A DNA stretch of 54,021 nucleotides from Salisapilia sapeloensis (Eukaryota; Oomycota; Peronosporomycetes; Peronosporales; Salisapiliaceae): NCBI GenBank assembly GCA_023334545.1, contig JAADVB010000117.1, positions 1 through 54,021 of the forward strand, written 5' to 3'. Positions 11,089 through 22,000 of this stretch are shown piece after piece. Below the pieces are notes generated by a model. The model was not told where the DNA came from, ran no database searches, and worked only from the letters and a program-made list of their open reading frames with translations. Both the position numbers and the translations under genes were made by a program. The first letter of the stretch is position 1. Each line of letters opens with the position of its first letter.

Positions 11089-13152
11089 TCAACAGTAGGC
11101 TTTGGCAAGCCGGCTATCCGATTTACCAGAAGAAACGTCGTCCCCAAGATACAGAGCTTTATCCCAGCCTGCTTCCAGAACATTCATCCCCCATGGGTCG
11201 ATTCTAGTATCCACAAACAAATTAATACGATATAATCTATAAACCTAGTGAGTCGAAGCACCACTAAAACATACATTGCGCTGTCCTCGCTCTTCGTGTT
11301 CATGGGTACGTAAACCTTATCGCTGTTAAGATAGTTGCCGTCGACATTGCTATTCCAAGTAAATATATTCCAATTAGTATATGCGTGGAGCATTGCAATC
11401 GACTAGCTTCTTTCATACAGATACTCTAGGCACAGCGTCTCCGGATAGGTCCAGCGAAGATACATTTTGATTTGTTTACCATCCTCATCCTTGTCGAGAT
11501 TAAAGGACAAATCCCTACGCAAAGGATGTCAAATTGTTCTAGGGTTACGAGAAGGCACGCAAGACTTACAAATACTTTAGCCTCGGCAGCTTAATCTTGT
11601 AATGTGACGAAAACGACAAGAACCCATCCCTCGCTTTACGTCTCGGTTTCGGCTGAAATCTGTTTTTAACGAGCTTGTTGTGCTTGAGATACCTACAGCG
11701 TACAAAGTGTTCACGTGGAGCACCATTTATAAGCACAAGATCTTCCTTATATTATTTAACACGATGTCATACATTTTTTCGATCACTGGAACCCACGCGC
11801 CAACAAAAGTTAAACGATTGTGCTCCATATACCTACATCCGATGTATCCGATTTTAGAATAAAAATAGATTGTCAGCCGAGGTATACGTACACTTCCCTC
11901 AGGTTTAACCAAGAGCCATCCCACGAGTCTAATGCCGCGTGATCTGCGAAACTGTCGTACGTTCAGGATGCGAGTTTCTTAGATTGGAAATTCAATTGTT
12001 ACCACGTACAGTATTGTAACCGAGCCGAGCACATGAGCTTGTGGATTATCAATCTTTTCGATGATGTTATAGCTTAAATCGCTATTGAAGCCATTCAGTC
12101 TCATGCTTCAATAAATGCAGATCAGTACATACACAGTTTCGAGGCTTGAACACTTTCCTCCGTGCAAACTGTCCTTGGTCAACTTATTTCTCGAAAGATC
12201 CCTGTCATCGACATTTATAAACTCTAAAAAGCTAAAAGTCTTGCAGAATGTGTCTTACAAATGCGCAAGTTTTGTCTCGGCGCAATCAAAATCTGTGAGC
12301 TGATTATCTCGAAGACTCCTATTTTGTGCGTAGTGAATTAGCTATACGGCAATAGGGCTTACTGCATGTGTCTTACGCTGTCCTGGCCTTAGGTATCTTT
12401 GCTTCGAACGTATGAAGTTTGTTCTCTGCCAAGTCCCTGCGTTGGTACAAACTGTAAGTTAATGCCGTAAATCGACAGTAATAAAAGACTTACAATTGTC
12501 GTAGTTGTTCCCAATTGCCAGTGATACTGCCCAATGAAGACGTATTGACTTGGCTAGAGTTTGTGTTTGCAATATTAATATTCGACCATCAAGATTGTAG
12601 TGTCAGTAGAAATACATACAGTTTTCGAATATTCGGAAAGTTTGCTCCATCAAGGCTCTCGATCGACGTACTGGCCATGTATCTAGTGACATCCGCTCTA
12701 TAGTAAGTATCTTGCTTCACACAACTCAAGATCATATCAGACGTACAGCTCTTCCAGCTTTGGAAACTTTCCAGACATCTCTTGAAGTGGGACATTCTTA
12801 AGAACACTGCATTCGCTCAATCAGTCAAGCTTTAGTCCCTGATAAATAATGAAAGTCGCTGTACAGAGTTTTTATGTGCTGAAATTGGGCTCCATCAAGC
12901 TTTTTCATTTTGTTTCCACTCAAGTCGCTACGATCAGAAATTAGTAGAGTATTCATTAGCAAAATGTTTATTCACCTACATTTTTTCCAAGTCGTAAGGA
13001 AAAGATATAGCGGACAACATTTTATCATCAAGCTCCTTATGGGCAAACTCATCATACGAATAGTCGTAGGCTTCTGGTGCCAAAGCTTGCCACATAGCGA
13101 CAATGAGGAAGAGCAGCATGGCTTGCACACTCCGGCGCTTCATCCAAATCAT
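11089..13152 (-). CDS. Secreted leucine-rich repeat protein LRR-A, 15 exons
   Basis: Exons on the minus strand run 13152-12980, 12927-12865, 12806-12747, 12682-12620, 12553-12494, 12436-12377, 12318-12259, 12201-12133, 12081-12010, 11951-11892, 11832-11773, 11692-11570, 11514-11419, 11349-11275 and 11203-11089. That gives 402 residues. Every intron falls after the second base of a codon (phase 2), and most internal exons are 60 or 63 bases, one LRR each (for example DLSRNKLTKDSLHGGK, DLAENKLHTFEAKI). The N-terminus has a basic start and a hydrophobic core (MLLFLIVAMWQALA) typical of a signal peptide. No membrane segment follows, so export is inferred. It is the shorter mirror copy of the gene at 14446-16859. 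The last two exons are the least certain. Confidence 0.78.
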
Positions 13153-14445
13153 GGTTTGCAGAGTGGAAGTAAAATGAAATGTGAAAGCATATACTATCCG
13201 GTGAAAACATAAAGAATCAGCTTATGCACAGGAAGTGACCACACTCGAACAGCCGAGCAAATGTTCCAGTCCCATGGTTTCAAATTTGCTTGAGGTGCTT
13301 AAATGGTCACTTGCCATTGCATACACACGATGGGCGGTTGGGAGTTTACAACCACAGAAAACCATGACTGCATATATTTCTGTCTACACTTTGACTTTGT
13401 ACCTTCAATACGTGCAGTCGAGACATCATCGGTCCAAGCTGAATAGCTGACGAATGCACTAGAATGGACACACCTGCGCAGCATAAAAGTGAAAGAACAA
13501 TATCATTTTGGATCCAACCCATTTTTATCGCTCAGAGTCGACGCCGTACAGCTACATACCACAATGGGCATCTCTTCAAACTACACAAATGTATTCAATT
13601 ACACCGATGAAGAAGCACACACGACATACTGTGCTCCATCCACATCTACTTAATTGTCTTATTACTGGTAGCCTGCTCTAACCGGACGTGACGACCGCTG
13701 ATCGTTCCGTCAGCCAGTTTCGATCGTTCGTGTCCTGATTTTGTGTTTGTTCAGTCTGTTCATATGTTGAGTAAAGGCAGACTAAAAGGAAGTGAAGGTT
13801 TCTTGACAGGATTTTAGTATGCTGCATAGAAATATCTGTACAGACCAAAAAACACAAAATCAGGACACGAACGATCAAAACTGGCTGACGGAGCGATCGG
13901 CAGTCGCCACGCTCGGCTAGTGCCGATTGACAGCGCAAAGACGAGCAAGTAGATGTAGATGAAGTATAGTATGCTATGTGTGCTTTTCCATCGGAGTAAT
14001 TGAATACATTTGTGTAGTTTGAAGAGATGTCCGTTGTGGTATGTAGCTTTACAGCGTTGACGCTGGATACGAAGTATGCATTGAACCTGGAAAGTTACAT
14101 TTAACTTTTGTGAGTACAGTATGCGAGTGCGTGGCTTTTCATGTACTTGGTGTCGTTTTTGCCTGAGCCGATACATTTCCTCATTGCTAGTCATTGAAGG
14201 TACAAAGTCAAAATGTAGACATGAATTTATGCGTTCATGGGTTCCTGTGGCTATCAACTTACACTCGTCTGCCATGTGTAGTTAATAGCAAGTGAACAGC
14301 TGAGCACCTCGGGCAAATTTAAAATCATGGGGCCACAACATTTCCTCGGTTGTTTGAGTATGGTGACATCCTAGGTATAAGTTGATTCTCTGTGTCTATG
14401 CCGGATAGCCTAGGACTTCACTTTTGATTCTACTTCTACATTGCA
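13153..14445. repeat. Palindromic 5' intergenic region between the two LRR genes
   Basis: The two halves are inverted copies. The best-kept arms are 13535-13748 and 13850-14063, which pair without gaps by eye (paired coordinates sum to 27598) at about four matches in five. The innermost 49 bases differ at only two positions. The two LRR start codons, 13152 and 14446, also sum to 27598, so the symmetry reaches both genes. The arms continue outward with lower similarity; a shared short coding-like stretch (CLHFDFVPS) appears near 13390 and 14215. The region must hold both promoters. I do not call a gene inside it. Confidence 0.85.
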
Positions 14446-16859
14446 ATGACAACTATAATGAAGCATATTATCCGACATGTTCTCCCCCCTCTCATCCTCC
14501 TGAGCGTGTTGACTGGCACGCATGCCAACAACATTAACCTATTTCGCACCCCGTATCGGAAGAGAGGCATTGACGACATTCATCTTTCAAACTTAACCTT
14601 TTCATACGACATGGAGCATATGTAGATAAACATATAAAACGCCAGTAGAACATAATACTAACTTTTCTCTCACTGTAGTGACCTGAGACAGAACAAGATC
14701 ACAAAGCTTCATGCATACCAATTCCCACACGTCAAAATCCTGTACGGATATTGATATCGTAATAAATTACGCACATCTAGACTTATTTGATGCATGCAGT
14801 GACCTCGCCTGGAACCCTATCGAAGAAGTGACCGGAACGTTTTCAAACCTAGAGGAGCTGTACGTCTGATTGGGTTATGTCCAATGTGAAGTTCTGCACA
14901 AACTAAATTTTGATGCTACTAGGGATGTCAGCTCCTCGAGATTAAAAGTACTGGATGCAGCAAACTTTCCCAACCTTCACACAATGTAAAGCTTTATAAC
15001 TACGACCCTAGTTAGTCTATCACGTATTGACCCCTTAGCATGCATATATTAGCAATTGTAGTCATGGAAGTCTCCAGGAAATTCGTGGTAAATGGAGAAA
15101 CCTTAATAGCGCGTATGTACTATTATTTGCAGTACCATTGGTGTTCATTATTCGAAATACATACGAACAAGGCTTCTAAGGTTTCTCATATTTTAGTTTA
15201 TTAAGCAACAACAGCATTTCAACTTTCGACTCGGAACAATTTGGACACGCTACATCTATGTAAAGTGATTTGGTCTATATACTTAAAAGTAAGCCTTGGC
15301 TTACCGCATCCGTGTAGTCGCATTGACGCAAATCCAATCAAAACAATATTTGGAAAATTTTCAAATTTAAGAGATTTGTACGTCGGAGGTGATTATGACT
15401 AGTGCCCATACTACGCTGACTAAATGTTTCATGAAACAGGCACATGTCACGTACACTTTTCTCTGATGTGAAAGGAAAAAGTTTTCCTAACATTCGCAAG
15501 CTGTACGTATTTGTACCAACATTGTGGCGTAGATAATTTGCTATCATTTCTCTACCTTACACAAATTAGACGACTGAACGGAGGCAAATTAAAAAGAATT
15601 TCTGGCAGCTGGAACCTTCTCACCAGTTTGTAAGACTTCGACTATTGCCAGTTTACGACGGAATTTTTACTCTCTGGGTATACATAGGAATCTGGAAAGT
15701 AACCAGTTACACAGCTTTACAGCGAAGATGCCTAAGCTTCAAGAGGCGTAAGATATGGAAAGTAGGTCATTTTGCCTACGTTACTGACGCCTCATGTGTG
15801 AGCTAGGTATATTTCAAACAATAAGCTCACTGATTTTGACTGCGCCAAGATGAAGCTTCAGTACTTGTAAGGTTTATCTAATGTGTTGGGTGGCTTTGTC
15901 TAAATCTTGCAAATTTACTGCAGGGACTTGTCATCGAATTTACTGACGAAAGACAGTTTGCATGGAGATAAGTGTACAAGCCTCCAAACTGTGTACGTAC
16001 TAATGTGTTTTTCCTAGGCAGCATGGTACTAATCAGTTTGGATAGTGTTTTGAGTCGGAATAGCATTAGCACAATTGGCGATCCGCAAGCTCATACTCTC
16101 GGTTCGGTTTCAAAGCTGTACGTGACAGTACTTCAATATTTATCCTATAAAGCTCACATACTGAACGTATAACAGTGTCGCAGATCAAACGAAGTTAGAC
16201 TCATGGGATGGATCTTGGTTAAAGCTGAAGGAAGTGTGCGTATCTATTTACTACCAACGCTCCTCTTTACTCTGATATCGGATAAATTGAATGCAGATCT
16301 ATGGAAGATAATGGCATGACCGACGTTAGCGCATACATACCAGTGATCGAGAGAATGTATGACGTTATGCTAATTGACATTAAAACACTTTGTGCTAATA
16401 CATGGCACTTATCATGGACACTTTGTACATTCTAGGCAACTAAGCAACAATAAGCTGGCTGGTAGGCGATTCTATCCCAAGCCAAGGGTGAAGGAAGGAG
16501 GCTCAGGGTTTTTCTACACGAAAAAGAGCTGGTACTCGAAGCTCGCAAAATTGAAGTATCTGTAAGTAGACGTCTCAACATATTAAGTTTAAAGGCTGAA
16601 TAATGCTTCGATAACCGCATAGATATTTGAACGATAACGTAAAAAGAGATGAGAACGGCAATAAAATCAAACTGGAGATAAGGTTACGGATACCCGATTC
16701 ATGCCTAAAAGAAGTGTAAGTACCCTGTCTGTTGGTCGTGCCAGTGACATTTTGCTGCAACTGACTCACTTTCTCCACATTAGCTACCTCTTTCGCACAA
16801 AGCACGATTCAGACGATGTCATGGAACATCTCTGCTCCGATGCCGACTACGGAAAGTAG
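14446..16859 (+). CDS. Secreted leucine-rich repeat protein LRR-B, 18 exons
   Basis: Exons are 14446-14621, 14679-14741, 14800-14859, 14923-14985, 15053-15112, 15197-15259, 15318-15377, 15440-15502, 15570-15629, 15688-15747, 15807-15866, 15924-15992, 16046-16117, 16176-16235, 16297-16356, 16436-16561, 16623-16715 and 16784-16859. They encode 447 residues. All 17 introns (53-84 bases) are phase 2. Exons 2-11 are 63 or 60 bases, each coding one LRR of 20-21 residues (DLAWNPIEEVTGTFSNLEEL, DLSSNLLTKDSL). A signal-like N-terminus (VLPPLILLSVLTGTHA) and no membrane helix point to secretion. Exons 6-9 look like a duplicate of exons 2-5, a block present once in LRR-A. A second in-frame ATG lies at 14458. 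No kinase or anchor domain is fused. Confidence 0.85.
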
Positions 16860-17540
16860 TTAAGGAAGCTTTTGCCTAAGAATTTAAAGTTCCTTGTCTC
16901 TTTAGCCTGCTTTCGAAAAGTCATTCTTTTACTATTCAGCATTCGCATATCCTTCTAAGAAGACCAAGAGACGACCAAGTTTAAAAGTGCTCAACTATGC
17001 TACATTTGATACGGGAATGATTTAAAAAACGCAAAGAGTAATTTGAAAATATTTCCTTTGTCACTACCTCTATAAGAAACCGCTTGTATGAACTTGTTTT
17101 GCAACCTTCATTTAAAAGTTATGGTAGGCGTCGACCGTACAGCTTCTTCAAGCAGTAAGCTCGATGTACGATACCGAATAGAATACGGATATACAATATT
17201 TCTGAAATTTCAGAAGGGAGCAAAGCATAGCAGTATAAAAGCAGGCTTTAAAATCACAAAGTGGTATTATTCATTCACCAAAATAAAATCTCTATTTGAA
17301 CAGCGTCCATAGTCATTTCTATTTTATTGTGCTAACGATACGAACTCGTCAGAAAACCATCTCAATCGGGAATGTATCATCAGAAATGTCAACTTGAAAT
17401 TAGCAATCCTCCATTCTCAAGGTTCCATCTGTCTAAAATCCAAAGTTGCTAAATCAACTTGCCTCATGAAGATGTTTTAGTAATATATATACATTCTGTA
17501 ATTCAATGCGTTAGTATATCTAAACTAGATGTAGAAATAA
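16860..17540. other. AT-rich intergenic stretch
   Basis: Nothing supportable was found between LRR-B and the syntaxin gene. One 74-codon plus-strand frame at 17088 has no recognisable features. Confidence 0.4.
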
Positions 17541-19020
17541 ATGACAACAAATAGTGACACAAACGCGAAAATGAACCGAACGAAGGAATTTGAGGAGCTT
17601 ACAGCAGGCGCAGCGGACGTGGTAGCTCCCAGAGCACTTCCGTCGCACCTTAAAACTTTTTCCGAGGAAGCCTCTACACTGGTAGGCTAAGTTAACTGCA
17701 TCTTTAACAAATTGCAAACGGTTATCGCTAATCTATGAGCTACGTATCCTCCAAAATGGCTACTTCGGAACTGATAGAAAGGCCATTTGGTAGCCATGGA
17801 AGCAGTGATGAAAGAAATGAAGCCAAAATACCTTACACCGAAGCGCGTTATCCGATTGAAGGGCTCCAATCTTCCAGAAAGCGATAAGGATGAATTTGAC
17901 CATGTACACACAACCTGTCTTGGCATTAATCTGCTTCGGCTATAAGGAGGTAATTTTTGCTCATTTTGACGCTGTATATAGAATATGACAGAGCTGGTCA
18001 AGCGTTTTGGTGTCAAGATTGATGAGCTGAAAGATTTTACATCAGCAAGCAGACTCTCCGTGACGCTCGTGGAGCATGAAAAAGAAATCGTCACATATCT
18101 ATTAGAGGTTTGGTTATGCCATTCCTAGTCGCTGATATTCCATTTGTTAATTGATTGATATTGCAATGCTCAGCGACTTAAAAGTCTGGCGGATACGACG
18201 AAAAAGATGCAAAAAGTGCGCTACGAGCAGCCGTTTCTGCTTTCTCCTCGGTAGAAATTGTGCATGCTCGAACTATATATTTCGGTATTTATTTTGATTG
18301 CATACACTAGACTACTTCCGGAAGAAGAGCGAGCAGATCTTGCATTCATTGAAGAGAAAGCTAAAAGGGAAGCGACGAGACCACTCTCGAAGACATGGGC
18401 GGACCAAGAGCTTTCATCACTTGATGAAAACAAGTCTACTCAACAATCAGTTGGCAACAACAGGAGCGAAGTCGCTAGAGCAAAAGCGTCTACAAATGAT
18501 TTCGAATATCAATTGCCAGAATGGGAATCAGATCATGAAGACGAAGTGAATCAATCGAATGGACTGGACAATGAAGAAAACAGGAGATTTCAAGCAGAGC
18601 AAATGCGGCTACATCGCCATTTGCAGGAAAACGTCGAGGATGCCAGGTACATATATACGCGACAGTTGTCTTGCTGAAGTAGCAGGTATCATTTAAATGG
18701 ACAAATAGACTTATGGAGACGAAGATGGCCGAAATTTCAAGCTTGATGGGCCAGTTTGCCGACAAAATCACGGAGCAGCAATCTGAAATCGAACTGATTC
18801 AGGAGCATGCACAGAGTACAAAGTCCAACCTCACAAAGGTAGTTTATCTCCACTTGGATTCTATGAATACCAGTTTACCAACGAATGACGGTGCTATGAA
18901 CAGAGCAATGAGATCTTGGAGAGCGCACGACAAATCGGAAGTGGATACGGCTTTATGATTTTCTGCATCTACGTCTTCTTCTCCATCCTTTTGCACTTGA
19001 TTCACTACATCAATAGATAA
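17541..19020 (+). CDS. Syntaxin-18-like Qa-SNARE (ER), 7 exons
   Basis: Exons are 17541-17681, 17778-17903, 17982-18107, 18174-18250, 18311-18646, 18709-18838 and 18904-19020, giving 350 residues with all phases agreeing. The N-terminal half is helical and starts with an NRTKEFEEL stretch like that of syntaxin 18/Ufe1. The C-terminal exons form a SNARE helix (MAEISSLMGQFADKITEQQS, EIELIQEHAQSTKSNLTK, NEILESARQ). A single transmembrane anchor follows (FMIFCIYVFFSILLHLIHY) and the protein ends three residues later. This layout fits the Qa-SNARE that receives retrograde Golgi-to-ER vesicles. The central acidic, low-complexity linker is unusually long in exon 5. The family call rests on N-terminal resemblance and SNARE pattern. 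Confidence 0.8.
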
Positions 19021-19068
19021 ATGAATCATCTTTTGTCAACTACGACCTCTTCGTGTTGCGATATAGTC

Positions 19069-22000
19069 CTAGATGGCATCGATAGTCTCCTTGTCCAAAC
19101 CCTCGTAGCATGTGAGACCATCCGCATTGACCAGATCGTCCCGGGCTCCTTTCTTGAGCAAGTAGTCCATCAGGTCGTGGAATCCATACACATGACAGTA
19201 ATGAAGTATGCTTTGCCCATTGACCTATCGTAAAATTATCATGACATATGCCCAGGATAGCCAAAAGGATGACAGACGTACGTTCTGAGTGTTAATGTCG
19301 GCTCCCCGACGCAGACAGAGCTTCGCAATGCGCTTGTTGTTATTTTGACAAGCAACAGATAGCAACGTGTTTCCCAGCGCGTCTTTCGCGTCGATGTCTA
19401 GTGCCCAATCTGGACTAGTGACCATCTGCTCGCGCACGTTTCGCTCAATCCACTGTGTCAATTTCTTATAATATCGAAATACATACCGCCTCGAGCTCTT
19501 CATACTTGCCGTGACGACAAAGACTGAACAAGGAGTCAAGCTGCTGAGCGTGCAGCTGCTCTTCAGATACTTTTGCTGCCTGGTCACCCATGGTAGTCGG
19601 CTTATCACTGCCAATGTCCATCTTTGACAAGTAGTCTCCTCCCTCGGATATCTCTGACTGCTGAAGTAGGTTGCTTATAAACTCTGTGTTGAATACAGAC
19701 CGACCGGCTGACCAGGGAGAGTATCCCATGGCTACCCACTCCTCCAACGACGGCTTTGGCCAGATGACTCCAACTCCTTTGCCAACGTTCTATTATAGTC
19801 AAATACTTTTAGATACATGCTTGTGTTCGTATAGCTGATTTGAAAGTCTTTACAGTGTTCTTGTGAGAAGGCAAGTAGCTCGCTTCGAGAGGGCACGTCT
19901 TCGTTCCACTCACGACTTCCAAAAAGTCAGTTGGTAGTGTCGATACGTGCTGATGCAACTGTCCATCCGTGCCTGGCACCGCCGTCTGACTCTCGCCCGT
20001 GGCATCTACTGGCCGAGGTGTCCATGATTCTCCTTTACCAGGCAGTTTACGTCCTAGGAACCCAGGTTTCTTTTCATTCGAAATGTCGTTTTCATCTACA
20101 ATATCCGGTGGTGGGACGTCGGATGTAGATCGACTTGTAGAAAGAGGTGGCTCCGAACTCTCCTGCGATCGACTGGATAGCGCGAAAGACGGTAATAGTT
20201 CAATATCGTCATGAGAAGACTCCTCCGCTTGCTTCGATCCTTCTTTCCGAATGCCATCACTCGACTTTGGTCGCTGTTTCTTCCCCAGCGCTAGTCCCAT
20301 GCCAAGGCCAATGCCCAGCTGCAGCATTTCGCCACCTTTTGTGTCTTTCTCACTCTTCACATTCAACGCTTTCGTTATCGTCTGGATCCATCGTCTTGTT
20401 TCCGAATCAATATTGTCATCATTGTCTACGCTGGCATCGATTTGTATTGTACTAGCCTCTCGAGCTGTTTTCAGCTTGGGCTTAGCTTCTTTTGAGCCTA
20501 CTTTATTCGAGCAAAAGGAGAGTGCTGGGACTTGAATGCGCTCAATACCTTTTGGTTTGATCCTTTGTAATCCTCCCTCCTTTCTATCTTGCAATGATAC
20601 GCTAATGTTGTCCTTCTTGGCACTTACAGCAACCAATCGAAGTCTCCGATCTCGCATTTCGCTGTCCTCCATTGCCTTGTTCATATACTTCCGAACGTGC
20701 TCCTGTGAATAGCGAGCATTGTCAACACCCACTCCGACGGAAGCTTTTTCTCCGACACCATCCGCAACCACTCCGTCAACCTCACCATCCTTGCCTCGAT
20801 ACTTTTCAATTGGCAGAACAGGTCGACTCCAGTACGTCTCACCTGTGATCCGGTCGAACCAATACGGGATCCCATCATCCGTCTGGAACTGCTCATACGG
20901 ACTCGACTGAGCATACGCCCAACTACGATAGACAGTCCCACTGCAAACACCCATGGCGCCGTCCGGATCTGAGTTCTTCATGAAGTCTCCAGGTTGCTGT
21001 TGGCCTAGCGTCGTGAAGAACTGGGGCTGGTTGCGACTGGACTTGCCAATCCACAACAGGTGAACGAACTCTGCAGGCGAGTTCTCTTTCGTAGTAGCAA
21101 CACAAAAAACATAGTACCGATCGACATGAGTCGTTTGTGTCGGATTACGGGACGGTTGGTTGGCGCTCACGACGTCGCCTGACGGTCGGACAGCCACAGC
21201 TTGCACTACCGCCTCATCACTTCGATCCAGCTCATCCAAGAGTAAAAACGTCCGAAAGCCGTGACCTTCTTCTTCACCCGTTTGCTCTGGACGGTTGTAA
21301 GGAAAGCGTCTTCTTCGAAGCGCATCGGCCTCCGTCTCATCTTGCCTCCTCTTTGTTGCTAGTACAATTGTGGGTGGGCGACGGACATTCAGGGCATGCT
21401 CTAGCGGACGATATACATACGCTAAAGTTGTCGGATCCACTAGTAGGCATGCGTATTGTGCATTGTGATCTTTTGTGATGGATGGACAGATAGCTCGACG
21501 GTCGAATACGACAAACAGACCGAATTGGGCTGGCACGTACGTTGTGACGAGCATGTGGATCAGCAGTTGGACTGCAAACCCACCTATAGCCATGCCGTCT
21601 CCAGTCGGTTTCCGTTCAAACGTGGCAAAGAGAACGACAACGGGAGTAACGTGCTTTGTCCGGCGTGCTTCCGTGACTCCAACTGGGGGACTGCATGCCT
21701 TAATTTGCAAAAGAGCTTTCCTCGTTGCAGCGATTCCAGTACGAGCGCAAAGTCGTTCACACCAACTCACAACGTCCGCAGCATCCATAATAACATTTCC
21801 AACCGGAAGTGGAAGGTCATGAAGGTAGCTCGGTGTTGGCATCGGGACGCATCGTTTCGGTGGGAGCTCATAATGCCTAGGTTTATACAGTTCGATTGGT
21901 GTGCAGTATTCCGTTGCAAAGACCCAATTACACTGTTGAGGATAGGAAGGGTTCACCAAGACGACGTTTTGCAGCGTCTTAAATGACTGACCAGAGTAAT

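Noticed and set aside
10758-11183. 141-codon minus-strand frame with a signal-peptide-like start
   Set aside because: Its ATG lies inside the last LRR-A exon in another frame, and the phase-2 splice pattern of LRR-A predicts a different reading of the same bases. No match to other copies was seen.
13814-14275. 153-codon minus-strand frame in the palindrome
   Set aside because: The mirror arm breaks this frame with stops soon after the shared start, and substitutions between arms do not favour silent sites. I treat it as chance except for the shared N-terminal stretch noted in the findings.
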